Positions 1 through 8,864 of a DNA stretch of 64,000 nt are shown here, piece after piece (position 1 is the first letter of the stretch; every line of letters begins with the position of its first letter). The DNA is from Aliishimia sp963721175 (lineage in GTDB: Bacteria; Pseudomonadota; Alphaproteobacteria; Rhodobacterales; Rhodobacteraceae): NCBI GenBank assembly GCA_963721175.1, contig CAVRIG010000014.1, forward strand, positions 310,001 through 374,000. The letters are read 5' to 3'. Both the position numbers and the translations under genes were made by a program. Under the pieces are notes generated by a model. That model did not search any database. It was not told where the DNA came from and worked only from the letters and a program-made list of their open reading frames with translations.

Positions 1-551
1 TCCACGTAATCGGCAAGGGGCTGGCGCGACGCCTGCTCGGCGATCTTCGAGAGCAGCAGGAAGTTGGCGTTGGAATAGAGATAGGACGAACCGGGAGGGA
101 AATTCGTTTCCTTCTGACGCGCGCACATCTCCAAGCTGTTGCGGAGCCGGTGGGGCACCGGCAGCCCGCCCCCGGCGATGTACCAGAGTTCCAGATGGTC
201 GCGGATGCCCGAGGTGTTGGACATCGCCTGGGCGATGGTCACCGTGGCTGGAACGCCCTGAAGTTCGGGCAGGTGCTGGCCCAGCGTCTCGTCCAGGGCC
301 AGCTTGCCCGCATCCACCAGAGTCAGCACCGCCGCGCAGAGGAACTGCTTGGTCACGGAGGCGATGCGGAAGACCGTGTCGGGGGTGATCGGCACGCCGT
401 GTTCGACGCTGGCGAGGCCGGTGCAGAAGGTCGCCACCAGTTCGCCCTTGTCGAGCACCGCGATGGTGCATCCGGGCCCCTCGGCGTGGTCCGGCAGGCA
501 TGCGCGGAAGTCGTCTTCGGTGGGTCGGATCATCGGCTTCACGTCGCTCAC
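1..551 (-). CDS. Serine hydrolase, class C beta-lactamase/S12 family (partial, C-terminus beyond window)
   Basis: The first 183 residues are present and the gene continues past base 1. The S12 active-site signature SVTK (Ser-x-x-Lys) sits near residue 67 and the second element, YSN within YLYSNANF, near residue 164. No signal peptide is visible, so a cytoplasmic enzyme is likely. S12 members include beta-lactamases, esterases and D-aminopeptidases. As the last visible gene of a peptide-importer operon, a role in hydrolysing an imported peptide or amide is plausible, but the substrate cannot be read from the sequence. The start is a GTG at 551 whose GTGA overlaps the stop of the upstream regulator, which implies translational coupling. 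No frameshift was found in the visible part. Confidence 0.8.
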   Translation of the reverse strand, partial: MSDVKPMIRPTEDDFRACLPDHAEGPGCTIAVLDKGELVATFCTGLASVEHGVPITPDTVFRIASVTKQFLCAAVLTLVDAGKLALDETLGQHLPELQGVPATVTIAQAMSNTSGIRDHLELWYIAGGGLPVPHRLRNSLEMCARQKETNFPPGSSYLYSNANFLLLSKIAEQASRQPLADYV

Positions 552-1209
552 TCGAACTCCCCTTCGGTGTCGTCCGGCGTGTCGGTCAGCCGGGTCAGGT
601 AATTGGTCAGGTGGAACGGCACGCTGTCTTCGCAGGGCGCGCGGTTCGTGGCCTTGGTCATGGCGATGATGTCCTCGCTGAGGGTGGTCAACCGGGCGCG
701 GACATCCTCGAAATCGCTGCGCGACAGCCGCGCCTCGAAATCGAAGTAATAGCCGTCTTCCAGCCCCTGCGACTCGGCGACGGAGCGGGTGCGATCCCCG
801 AGACCTGCAGCATCGCCGCCAGAAAGGCGGAGATCGCTCCGACCGTCTCGGGCGAGACGTTTTCGGGCAGTTTGCCGTCGCGCGGCATCAGCTTGCCGAA
901 ATGCAGCATCCGCCCGGCGGTGACATAGAATTTCTCGACGATACCATTGGACAGGGCCTGGGAATGAGGCCGCACGACACCCACCGATTCCAGTTGCTTC
1001 AGGTGGTAATGGGCCTTGGGCCGTGTCAGCTTCAGGGCGCGCGCGAGACCGGCACAGGTCATCGGCTGCGCCAGCAACAGCGCCATGCGATACCGCAGCG
1101 GGTCGCCCAGGACCTTGACCTGCTCGACCGTCTCCAGGAAGTAGATATCGGGCACCGGCTCTCCCTCCGTTGCGGCGGCGTCTCGGGCCGAGGTCTCGAG
1201 TTCGGTCAC
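548..1209 (-). CDS. ArsR-like winged-helix transcriptional regulator (one frameshift, probably sequence error)
   Basis: The N-terminal part holds an ArsR/SmtB-type winged helix: a segment reading VLGDPLRYRMALLL, then a helix-turn-helix around LARALKLTRPKAHYHLKQLE. The C-terminal part (ending DTPDDTEGEFE) lies in another frame. Adding one C to the run at 796-799 joins the halves into a continuous 220-residue protein and makes the length a multiple of three. The GTG start at 1209 overlaps the ATPase stop (GTGA), and its own stop overlaps the serine hydrolase start. It probably controls the importer operon in which it lies; the palindrome at 6696-6722 is the obvious candidate operator. No metal-binding Cys cluster of the ArsR/SmtB type was noticed, so the effector may be a peptide or metabolite. 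Confidence 0.75.
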
Positions 1210-2177
1210 GCGGCGCTCTCCTCCTCCAGCAGCCAGCAGGCCGCGCGGTGCGTCTCTCCCAGAAGCGGCGGCTCGGCCTCGGCGCATCGCGCCATTGCAT
1301 GGACGCAGCGTCCGCGAAAGCGGCAGCCCGTAGGCAGATCGTCCGGGCTGGGGATGTCGCCGGTCAGCGGCGGCGGATTGCGCCGCGCGGGATCGGGCCG
1401 CGGAATCGCCTGCATCAGTGCCTGGGTGTAGGGGTGGCGCGGGGCCGCGAACAGATCGGCGCGGGGTGCGACCTCGACGATCCGGCCCAGATACATCACC
1501 GCCACCCGGTCGGCCATGTGTTCGACCACCGACAGGTCGTGGGAGATGAACAGGTAGGTCAGGCCCAGCTCATCCTGCAAATCCTTCAGCAGGTTGAGAA
1601 TCTGGCTCTGGATCGACACGTCCAGGGCTGAGGTCGGCTCGTCGCAGATCACCAACCGGGGGCGCAGGACCAACGCGCGGGCCATCACCACCCGCTGGCG
1701 CATGCCGCCGGAGAATTCGTGCGGATACCGGTCGGCCAGGCTGGGATCGAGCCCGACCTGCTGCATCGTCTCGCTCACCCGCGCGGCGCGTTCGGACCGG
1801 CTGCCGACCTTGTGGATGTCCAGCCCGGCCCGAATTGTCGCGCCGATCGTGGCATGGGGATCGAGCGAGGCGTAGGGATCCTGGAAGATCAGCTGCATGT
1901 CGCGGCGCAGGGCCCGTGTGTCGAGTGCCGAGAGATCCTTCAACTCGCGCCCGTCGAATGTGATCCGCCCCTCGGCCAGGTCCCGCAGACCCAGCACCGC
2001 CCGCCCGAGGGTGGACTTGCCGCAACCGGATTCACCCACCAGACCCAGGGTTTCCCCGGCGGCGATGGACAGGCTCACCTCGTCCACGGCATGGATCCAG
2101 GCCGTGGGACGGCGCAGCACACCGCCGCGCACGGGGTAATGAACGCTGACATCCTCGAGGGTGAGCAGGTCGGTCAT
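1206..2177 (-). CDS. Dipeptide/oligopeptide ABC transporter ATPase (DppF/OppF type)
   Basis: This 323-residue ATPase energises import of peptides or peptide-like solutes from the cytoplasmic face of the membrane. Walker A is GESGCGKST, the signature motif is FSGGMRQR and Walker B is LVICDEPTSALD. The Cys-rich C-terminal oligopeptide-transporter extension (CRFRGRCVHAMARC) is present. The ATG at 2177 was chosen because it overlaps the upstream ATPase stop as ATGA and the protein then starts directly with the ABC domain; an in-frame extension further upstream only reads through the neighbouring gene. It is the fifth gene of the SBP-B-C-D-F operon, and its stop overlaps the start of the ArsR-like regulator. 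Confidence 0.9.
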   Translation of the reverse strand: MTDLLTLEDVSVHYPVRGGVLRRPTAWIHAVDEVSLSIAAGETLGLVGESGCGKSTLGRAVLGLRDLAEGRITFDGRELKDLSALDTRALRRDMQLIFQDPYASLDPHATIGATIRAGLDIHKVGSRSERAARVSETMQQVGLDPSLADRYPHEFSGGMRQRVVMARALVLRPRLVICDEPTSALDVSIQSQILNLLKDLQDELGLTYLFISHDLSVVEHMADRVAVMYLGRIVEVAPRADLFAAPRHPYTQALMQAIPRPDPARRNPPPLTGDIPSPDDLPTGCRFRGRCVHAMARCAEAEPPLLGETHRAACWLLEEESAA

Positions 2178-3163
2178 GACGTGGCCTCCGCAGGGGCCGC
2201 GAGCCAGCACCGCGAGAGGCCACCGGGGACGGTGTACAGGTCCGGGGCGTTCCGGGTGCAGATGCTCAGCCCGTTTTCCACCCGCGCCGCACAGCGTGGT
2301 GCGAACCGGCATGCGGCAGGCATACGCCCCGGAGGCGGCACGCTGCCGGCAATGGCGCCGAGACGCGGGCGCACCTCTCCCTGCACCGGCATGGAGGCAA
2401 GGAGCGCGCGGGTGTAGGGATGGCGCGGGTCGTCGAAGAGGCGGGCCACGGGGCGCTCTTCCACGATCTGCCCCGCGTACATGACCGACACCCGGTCGGC
2501 GGTCTGGGCGATGACGCCGAGATCATGGGTGACGAGGATCATCGCCGTGCCGGTGTCGCGGCAGAGTTCCCGCAACAGATCGAGGATTTGAGCCTGGATG
2601 GTGACATCCAGCGCGGTTGTCGGCTCGTCCGCGATCAGCAGGCGGGGCTTCAGCGCCAGGGCCATGGCGATCATCACCCGCTGCGCCTGCCCACCCGACA
2701 GCTCGTGCGGATAGGCAAGCGCCTTGCGGTCCGGTGCGGGGATGCCGACCCGGCCCAGAAGCCCCACCGCCTCGGCCATCGCGGGCCGGCGCCCCATGTC
2801 GCGGTGATGTTCGAAAAGCTCGGCGATCTGCGCGCCAACACGGCGCACGGGGTTGAGGCTGGCCTTGGGCTGCTGGAACACCATCGAGATGCGGTCGCCC
2901 CGAAGTCCCACCATCTCGCGCTCGGTGGCGTGCATCAGGTCACGGCCCTCGAACATGATGCGGCCGGCGACGATCTTGCCGGGGGGCGAGATCAGGCGGA
3001 TCAGGGAGAGTGCGGTGATCGTCTTGCCGGACCCGCTTTCACCGACGAGGCCCAGAACTTCGCCCTCGCTGACGGACAGGTCCACACCGTCCACCGCCCG
3101 CACCAGGCCGCTTTCGGTGTTGAACTGGGTCTTCAAACCCTCGACATGCAGCAGCGCGCTCAT
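2174..3163 (-). CDS. Dipeptide/oligopeptide ABC transporter ATPase (DppD/OppD type)
   Basis: This 329-residue nucleotide-binding subunit pairs with the DppF-type ATPase immediately downstream. Walker A reads GESGSGKT, the signature motif is LSGGQAQR and Walker B is LLIADEPTTALD, followed by the D-loop region DVTIQAQIL. The Cys-containing C-terminal extension (CRFAPRCAARVENGLSIC) is typical of the peptide subfamily. The ATG at 3163 overlaps the permease stop (ATGA). Substrate specificity lies in the binding protein, so calling this dipeptide transport is a family-level inference. Confidence 0.9.
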   Translation of the reverse strand: MSALLHVEGLKTQFNTESGLVRAVDGVDLSVSEGEVLGLVGESGSGKTITALSLIRLISPPGKIVAGRIMFEGRDLMHATEREMVGLRGDRISMVFQQPKASLNPVRRVGAQIAELFEHHRDMGRRPAMAEAVGLLGRVGIPAPDRKALAYPHELSGGQAQRVMIAMALALKPRLLIADEPTTALDVTIQAQILDLLRELCRDTGTAMILVTHDLGVIAQTADRVSVMYAGQIVEERPVARLFDDPRHPYTRALLASMPVQGEVRPRLGAIAGSVPPPGRMPAACRFAPRCAARVENGLSICTRNAPDLYTVPGGLSRCWLAAPAEATS

Positions 3164-4077
3164 GTCCGCGCCTTCGGGTCGAGCACATCGCGCAAGGCAT
3201 TGCCCAGCAGGTTCAGCCCGAGGATCGAGAAGAAGATCGCAAAGCCTGGTGCTGCCACGACCCAGGACGCGGTGCGCAGGAAGCTGCGCGACTGCACCAG
3301 CATCGCCCCCCATTCCGGCAGCGGCGGTTGCGCGCCCAGCCCCAGGAAGCTGAGCGCGGCCGCCGAGAGCACCGCCAGCGGCATCGTGTAGCTGGTGTAG
3401 ATGACGAGGGGCGAGGCGATGTTGGGCAGCACGGTGCCAAAGGTGATGCGCCAGTTTCCGGCCCCGAGCACGCGCTGCGCCTCGACATATTCGCTTTCGC
3501 GCACGCTCAGCGCTTCGCCGCGGACCAGACGCGCATAACCGGGCATCGACGCGACGCCGACAGCCACCAGAGCGGTGCTGAGCGAGGGGCCGAGAATGGC
3601 AATGATCGCCAACAGCAGCAGGATGTAGGGAAAGGCCAGCATGATATCGACGAGCCGCATCACCAGCATGTCCGTCCACTTGCCCCCCGCCGCGGCCAGC
3701 AGGCCCAGCAGGATTCCCCCCGTCGCACCGATGCCGGTGGAGACGCAGCTGACCAGCAGCATGTAGCGGGTGCCGTAGATCACCCGGGTCAGCAGGTCGC
3801 GGCCCAGCTCGTCGGTGCCGAGCCAGTGCGACCAGGACGGCGGCTGCAAGCGGTCGACCATGTTCAGTTTCAGCGGTTCATAGGGCGCGATCCAGGGCGC
3901 GAAGACGGCGCAAACGATGATCAGCAGCACCAGCCCGCCGCCGATCTTGCCCGACCGGTGCCGCCACAGCCGGCGCAAGGCGGCGCGGAAACCGCCACGA
4001 GGCGGACCTTCGGGACGTTCCAGCAGGTCGGGGCCAGGCTCGGCGCCGGATGTTTGCTGCGGCTCGGCCAGAGTCAT
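3160..4077 (-). CDS. Peptide ABC transporter permease (DppC/OppC type)
   Basis: This 305-residue inner-membrane permease has a hydrophilic N-terminus (about 40 residues), a first membrane helix near KIGGGLVLLIIVCAVF, and the periplasmic DppC segment with the family motif HWLGTDELGRDLLTRVIYG. The cytoplasmic EAA-like coupling loop is around VEAQRVLGAGNWRITFGTVL. The C-terminal half carries the remaining helices and the family sequence LSFLGLGAQPPLPEWGAML. It partners the DppB-type permease encoded 5 bases upstream. The stop overlaps the ATPase start. Confidence 0.9.
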   Translation of the reverse strand: MTLAEPQQTSGAEPGPDLLERPEGPPRGGFRAALRRLWRHRSGKIGGGLVLLIIVCAVFAPWIAPYEPLKLNMVDRLQPPSWSHWLGTDELGRDLLTRVIYGTRYMLLVSCVSTGIGATGGILLGLLAAAGGKWTDMLVMRLVDIMLAFPYILLLLAIIAILGPSLSTALVAVGVASMPGYARLVRGEALSVRESEYVEAQRVLGAGNWRITFGTVLPNIASPLVIYTSYTMPLAVLSAAALSFLGLGAQPPLPEWGAMLVQSRSFLRTASWVVAAPGFAIFFSILGLNLLGNALRDVLDPKART

Positions 4078-4082
4078 CGCGG

Positions 4083-5015
4083 CTACCCCAGCTTGATCCT
4101 GGGATCGACCCAGGCGTAAAGAATGTCGACCGCGAGATTGACCACCACGTAGGTCGTCGCGCTGACCAGGATGATCGCCTGGGTGATCGTGAAATCGCGC
4201 CAGCCGATGGCCTTGACCGCAAGCTCTCCGATCCCGTGCCAGCCGAACACCACCTCGATGATGAAGGCGCCGCCCAGAAGCCCACCGATCTGCAGCCCGA
4301 GGATGGTCAGGATCGACAGCAGCGCATTGGGCAGGCCGTGGCGGAAGATCACGATGCGTTCGGGCAAGCCCTTGGCGCGGATTGCCTTGATGTAGTCCTG
4401 GTTCAGCACCTCGACCATGCTGGCGCGGGTGATGCGCGACAGGGGCGCGGCCTCGATCAGGCCCAGGGTCACGGCCGGCAGGATCAGCCCCTTCCAATCT
4501 CCGGCATTCATCACCGGCAGCCATCGCAACTGGACCGCGAAGAAGAAGATCAGCACCAGCCCGAAGAAGAAGGCGGGCATTGAGATCCCCAGAAGCCCGA
4601 TCGCCATGGCGACCTCGTCGATCCACGTCCCCTTCCAGTAGGCCGAGGCGATGCCGGTCGACAGCCCGACCACGAGCGCCACCACCAGCGCGGCAAAGGT
4701 GAGGATCATCGTGTTCCAGTAGCGGTAGCCGATCTCGTCGATGATCGGCTGGCGGGTGCGGATGGATTCGCCCAGGTCCCCGCGCGCCACGTCGCCGACA
4801 TAGATCGCGAATTGCTGGTACCAGGGCTTGTCGAGGTCGTACTTGGCGCGGATCGTGGCGATGGCTTCCGCCGCCTTCTCCTCGGAAACGGTCCCGGAAT
4901 AGAGCGCCAACACGGCGTCGGTCGGGATGAGCGCCTTCATCAGGAAGGTCACGAACAGGATCCCGAACAGCACCGGAACGGTCATCGCGAGGCGGCGAAC
5001 GATGTAGGCTGTCAT
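4083..5015 (-). CDS. Peptide ABC transporter permease (DppB/OppB type)
   Basis: This 310-residue inner-membrane permease begins with the typical DppB helix MTAYIVRRLAMTVPVLFGIL. A periplasmic loop contains the family pattern YDLDKPWYQQF followed by GDLGESIRTRQPI. The coupling loop is near YIKAIRAKGLPERIVIFRHG and the C-terminus carries FTITQAIILVSATTYVVVN. It lies 31 bases downstream of the binding-protein gene and 5 bases upstream of the second permease, consistent with one transcript. Confidence 0.9.
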   Translation of the reverse strand: MTAYIVRRLAMTVPVLFGILFVTFLMKALIPTDAVLALYSGTVSEEKAAEAIATIRAKYDLDKPWYQQFAIYVGDVARGDLGESIRTRQPIIDEIGYRYWNTMILTFAALVVALVVGLSTGIASAYWKGTWIDEVAMAIGLLGISMPAFFFGLVLIFFFAVQLRWLPVMNAGDWKGLILPAVTLGLIEAAPLSRITRASMVEVLNQDYIKAIRAKGLPERIVIFRHGLPNALLSILTILGLQIGGLLGGAFIIEVVFGWHGIGELAVKAIGWRDFTITQAIILVSATTYVVVNLAVDILYAWVDPRIKLG

Positions 5016-5046
5016 GGTCGGGATCCTGTCGCTTGTGCTTAAAGGC

Positions 5047-6615
5047 TCACTCGACCTTCAGGTCGGTGGCCAGCAGATAGCCGGCGTGGTCGAGCTTGTA
5101 GCCGTCGATGTTGGACTGGATCGCATAGACACCCCAGTTCGTCAGCACGGGCACCGCCGTCATGTCCTCGAGCAGTGCCTTCTGCGCATCGGACACGCAC
5201 TCCAGCCGCGCTTCGGGCTCCATCGTCTGGCTGCACCGGGTCAGCACGGTGTCGATCTCCTCGTTCGGGATCAGCTTGTCGCGGTGGCCGTCGCCGGCAA
5301 AGATCTGGTTCAGCACATCCGCATCGCTCCAGGTCCAGCGCATCAGGTCCATGTCCCAGCCGTCTTCCAGGAGCGAGGGGTAGAAGGCGCCCCAATCCGA
5401 TGTCTGAAGATCGACCGGGATTCCGATATCGGCCAGGTTGGCCTGGATCACCTGCAGCGTCCGGTCGATATGGGTGAACCCGGCGTAGGACAGAAGGGTG
5501 AACTCCGCGGCCGTGCCGTCCTTGTCGAGGACACCATCGCCGTCGCTGTCGCTCCATCCCGCCTCGGCCAGCAGCGCCTTGGCCTTCTCGGGGTCGTAGG
5601 GCGTTCCGTACTGCTCCGCCACCGTCGCGTCATAACCGGGGATCGCGGCGGATAACGGGCTGTAGGCAGGCTGCCCATATCCGCCCCATGCCGCCGCAAC
5701 CGCCGACTCGCGGTCGATGGCATGGCCGATCGCGGTGCGTACCTTCGGATCGTCGAAGGGGGCCTTCTGCTGGTTGAATTCCAGGAACACGAGATTGCCA
5801 CTCGTCTTGTCGACGATCGTCTTGAAGTTCGGGTTGTCGACGAACTGCGAGATCGCATCGGCTTGCAGCGAGGCCGCCGACAGCTCTCCGGTTTCCAGCG
5901 CCGCCTGGGCAACGCCCTCCTCGGGAATCACGTTCAGCACGATCTCCTCGACATGGGCCGCGCCGGGATTTTCCACATCCGATCGGAACTGCTCGTGATA
6001 GTCGTCGTTGCGGCTCAACGTGATCGACGTGCCCGGAATCCACTGCTCGACCAGGAACGGCCCGGTGCCGACGGGCTTGCGCGCATAATCGTCGCCCGCC
6101 TCCGCCACTGCGGCCGGAGAGTTGATGCCCGCGCCGACGCCCGACAAGGCGTTGAAGGCCGGGGCGAAGGGCTCGGAATAGGTGAAGACAACGGTCTTGT
6201 CGTCGGTCGCCTCGACGCTTTCCAGCGGGCCCTGGGTGGCCAGTTGGGGCGAGGCTGTGGCGGGGTCGAGGATCGTGTTGAACTGGGCCACCACGGCCTC
6301 GGCGTTGAAGGGCGTGCCGTCCGTGAAGGTCAGCCCGTCACGCAGGGTAAAGGTGATCTGCGTCTGATCCTCCGAGACCTCCCAGCCGTTGGCCAGCCAG
6401 GGCTGCGGCGTGCCATCCAGATCGATGTAGACCAGACGTTCCACCACGTAGTTGATCACGCTGTTGGCCGTCAGCGAGTTGGTCTGGACGTTGTACAGGC
6501 TCTCGGGATCTTCCCCGAGGCGCAGGTTCACGGTCTGGGCCGCGACAGGCTGCGCGAGGGCAAGGCCGGCCACGCAGAGCGGCATCATGAGGATGGGTCG
6601 AACGAAACGGCGCAT
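5047..6615 (-). CDS. Peptide-type ABC transporter substrate-binding protein (SBP_bac_5 family)
   Basis: This is the periplasmic receptor of the first importer, about 522 residues with a Sec signal peptide ending near VAAQ. Family landmarks occur in the normal order: WEVSEDQTQITFTLRDGLTF, the TPFNAEAV segment, the GTGPFLVEQW strand, PFDDPKVRTAIGHAIDRE, and the late KALLAEAGWSDSDGDGV segment followed by the C-terminal lobe. The ATG at 6615 was chosen because AAGGAGG at 6624-6630 lies 8 bases upstream; an earlier ATG at 6621 would be too close. It heads the operon and its ligand is unknown. Confidence 0.9.
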   Translation of the reverse strand: MRRFVRPILMMPLCVAGLALAQPVAAQTVNLRLGEDPESLYNVQTNSLTANSVINYVVERLVYIDLDGTPQPWLANGWEVSEDQTQITFTLRDGLTFTDGTPFNAEAVVAQFNTILDPATASPQLATQGPLESVEATDDKTVVFTYSEPFAPAFNALSGVGAGINSPAAVAEAGDDYARKPVGTGPFLVEQWIPGTSITLSRNDDYHEQFRSDVENPGAAHVEEIVLNVIPEEGVAQAALETGELSAASLQADAISQFVDNPNFKTIVDKTSGNLVFLEFNQQKAPFDDPKVRTAIGHAIDRESAVAAAWGGYGQPAYSPLSAAIPGYDATVAEQYGTPYDPEKAKALLAEAGWSDSDGDGVLDKDGTAAEFTLLSYAGFTHIDRTLQVIQANLADIGIPVDLQTSDWGAFYPSLLEDGWDMDLMRWTWSDADVLNQIFAGDGHRDKLIPNEEIDTVLTRCSQTMEPEARLECVSDAQKALLEDMTAVPVLTNWGVYAIQSNIDGYKLDHAGYLLATDLKVE

Positions 6616-6858
6616 GGTCATCACCTCCTTGTTTGTCAGATCGGTCAATCGTGTCTGCGGAACCCCGTTCCGCGCCCGTATGTCCAGAAGGCGGCAATTG
6701 AGTTTGACTAGTCAACTCAATTTGACACCCTTCCTGATGCGCGGCGCCGTGGCGCGCGAAAATGCGTCACCGACGCCTTTGATGCGGCGTGCTCGAAAGG
6801 GTCCGGGCCTGTCGGAAAGCGTGCGGGCACGGCGGGGCTGCGTCGGGAGCCGGACTGA
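6616..6858. promoter_or_regulatory. Promoter region between the two importer operons
   Basis: These 243 bases separate the binding protein of importer 1 from the last ATPase gene of importer 2, both on the minus strand. The region should carry the importer 1 promoter and any terminator of importer 2. Its most distinctive element is the palindrome at 6696-6722, about 80 bases from the start codon. No convincing gene is present and no strong hairpin with a T-run was seen. Confidence 0.5.
6696..6722. promoter_or_regulatory. 27-bp near-perfect palindrome, candidate operator of importer 1
   Basis: The centre is a perfect 12-bp palindrome, TTGACTAGTCAA (6704-6715), flanked by AATTGAG on the left and CTCAATT on the right with one unpaired T at 6703. 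AT-rich dyads of this size are typical of winged-helix dimers. The ArsR-like regulator at 548-1209, encoded in the operon that starts 81 bases away, is the natural candidate to bind it; this is inference. Confidence 0.55.
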
Positions 6859-7851
6859 CTACTGATCGAAGAGATGGCAGCTGACCTTCCGCCTGCCGAC
6901 CTCGATGGCCCGCGGATCTTCGGCGGCACAGCGGTCGTGCGCCATCGGGCAGCGATCCCGGAACCGGCACCCGGAAGGTGGATTGCGGGCGTCCGGGGCG
7001 CCGCGTTTCACCGGCAGCGGGTCGTGGGACTGGTCCGGGTGGGGTGTGGGCACCGCGGCCACCAACGCCTTGGAGTAGGGGTGCAGCGGCTCGTGCACGA
7101 TATCCTCGGTGGGCCCGTCCTCCACGATCTTGCCGAGATACATCACGAGCGTCCGGTCGCAGACATACCGCACCAACGCGAGGTCGTGGCTGATGTAGAT
7201 CGCGGTCAACCCCAGCCTTGCGCGCACGTCGCGGAACACGTTCAGCACGCCGGCGCGCACGGAGACGTCGAGCATCGAGACCGGCTCGTCCGCGACGATG
7301 AACTTCGGCGACAGGATCAGCGCCCTCGCCATCACGATGCGCTGCAACTGACCGCCCGAAAGCTGGTGCGGTCGACGGTCGAGGAATTGCGCGGCCTCGG
7401 GCAGACGCACCATCTCCATCGCCTCGTGGATCATGCTCTCCCACTCCGACCGCGGCACCGCTGCGTTTTCCAGCGGTTCCTGGAGCGAGCGGCGGATCGT
7501 GAGCCGCGGATTGAGCGCCTCGAACGGATTCTGGAAGACGATCTGCGCATCCCCGCGGAACGCCTTGAGTTCCGTGCCGCGGAGCCCGGCGAGACTGCTT
7601 CCGTCAAAGACGATCTCGCCCCCGGTCGGCTCCACCAGCTTCAGCAGCAGCCGACCCAAACTCGACTTGCCGCAGCCACTTTCGCCGAGCAGGCCGACAC
7701 TCTCGCCGCGTGCCAGGCTGAAGGTCACCCCGTCGACGGCCTTGACCACCGGCGACTCGCCCCGCAGCGAGGTGAGCAGGTTGCCGACCTGGTAGTGCAG
7801 CTCGAGATCCCGCAGCTCGACCAGGGTATCTGCGGTTGGTGCGTCCTTCAT
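6859..7851 (-). CDS. Dipeptide/oligopeptide ABC transporter ATPase (DppF type), importer 2
   Basis: This 330-residue ATPase has Walker A GESGCGKSS, signature LSGGQLQR and Walker B FIVADEPVSMLD. The peptide-family C-terminal extension is present (CRFRDRCPMAHDRC). It is the last gene of importer 2, and its ATG at 7851 overlaps the preceding ATPase stop (ATGA). In Walker B and the D-loop, PVSMLDVSVRAGVL differs from the common PTSALDVSIQAQIL, a variation also seen in other peptide-importer ATPases. Confidence 0.9.
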   Translation of the reverse strand: MKDAPTADTLVELRDLELHYQVGNLLTSLRGESPVVKAVDGVTFSLARGESVGLLGESGCGKSSLGRLLLKLVEPTGGEIVFDGSSLAGLRGTELKAFRGDAQIVFQNPFEALNPRLTIRRSLQEPLENAAVPRSEWESMIHEAMEMVRLPEAAQFLDRRPHQLSGGQLQRIVMARALILSPKFIVADEPVSMLDVSVRAGVLNVFRDVRARLGLTAIYISHDLALVRYVCDRTLVMYLGKIVEDGPTEDIVHEPLHPYSKALVAAVPTPHPDQSHDPLPVKRGAPDARNPPSGCRFRDRCPMAHDRCAAEDPRAIEVGRRKVSCHLFDQ

Positions 7852-8864
7852 GCCCGTTCTGCCCAGGTTTCCGCCTTGAGCGACTCTGCCCGCAGCGTTT
7901 CCGCGGCGTCCGCACGCAGGCATGCAACCCGGTGGCCCTGCGCCACATCTTGCAGCGGCGGATCGGTGGACTTGCAGGCGCCGATCGAAAACGGGCACCG
8001 GGGCGCGAAACGGCAGCCGGGCGGCGGCCTCAGCAAGTCGGGCGGCGCTCCCTCGATCGGCGTCAGCTCTCCCGCCGCCCTCCGAAGATCCGGAAAGGCA
8101 TTGCAGAGACCCATCGTGTAGGGGTGCGACGGGGCCGTCAGGACCGTGGACATCGGTCCGGCTTCGGCCACCTTGCCGGCATACATCACCACCACCTCGT
8201 CGCAGACATAGGCCACGACGGAGATATCGTGCGTGACCATGATGACGGAGAGGTTGAGCCGCTTCTGAAGCTCGAGCAACGTATCGAGGATCTGACGCTG
8301 CACGATCACGTCGAGCGCAGTGACCGGTTCGTCGGCGATCACCAGCTTGGGCTCGAGCGCGAGGGCCAGCGCGATCGCCACCCGTTGCCGCATGCCGCCC
8401 GAGAACTGGTGCGGGAAATCGCGCAGCCGCCGCGATTCGATCCCGACCAGCTCGAACAGCTCTTCGGAGCGCGCGCGCGCCTGTCTTTTCGTCATTCCGC
8501 CACGCTGCCGAAGCACCTCATGGAGCTGGGTTTCCACGCGGTAGACCGGATCGAGCGAGTTCATCGCACTTTGCGGGATGAACGCGATATCGCGCCAACG
8601 GAGCGCGTTCATCTCCCGCTCCCGAAGCTCCATGATGTCGCGCCCCTCGAACGTGGCCGATCCGCCCGCGATCCGGGCGTTGCCTGCCATGACGCGCGTC
8701 AGCGCCCGCGCGACCGTGGTCTTGCCACAGCCGCTCTCGCCCACGAGCCCAAGGATGGCGGCCTTCGGTACGTCGAACGTCGCGCCGTCCACGGCAAAGA
8801 GCTCCTCGCGTCCCACGCGGTAGGCGACCCGGAGATCGCGGACGGACAGGATCGGCTCATTCAT
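7848..8864 (-). CDS. Dipeptide/oligopeptide ABC transporter ATPase (DppD type), importer 2
   Basis: This 338-residue ATPase has Walker A GESGCGKTT, signature FSGGMRQR, Walker B LVIADEPVTALD and the C-terminal Cys-rich extension CRFAPRCPFSIGAC. The start MNEPILSVRDLRVAYRVG at 8864 overlaps the permease stop. A long open frame runs upstream into the permease only because of a one-base error near 8993, so the two are separate genes and not a fusion. Confidence 0.88.
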   Translation of the reverse strand: MNEPILSVRDLRVAYRVGREELFAVDGATFDVPKAAILGLVGESGCGKTTVARALTRVMAGNARIAGGSATFEGRDIMELREREMNALRWRDIAFIPQSAMNSLDPVYRVETQLHEVLRQRGGMTKRQARARSEELFELVGIESRRLRDFPHQFSGGMRQRVAIALALALEPKLVIADEPVTALDVIVQRQILDTLLELQKRLNLSVIMVTHDISVVAYVCDEVVVMYAGKVAEAGPMSTVLTAPSHPYTMGLCNAFPDLRRAAGELTPIEGAPPDLLRPPPGCRFAPRCPFSIGACKSTDPPLQDVAQGHRVACLRADAAETLRAESLKAETWAERA

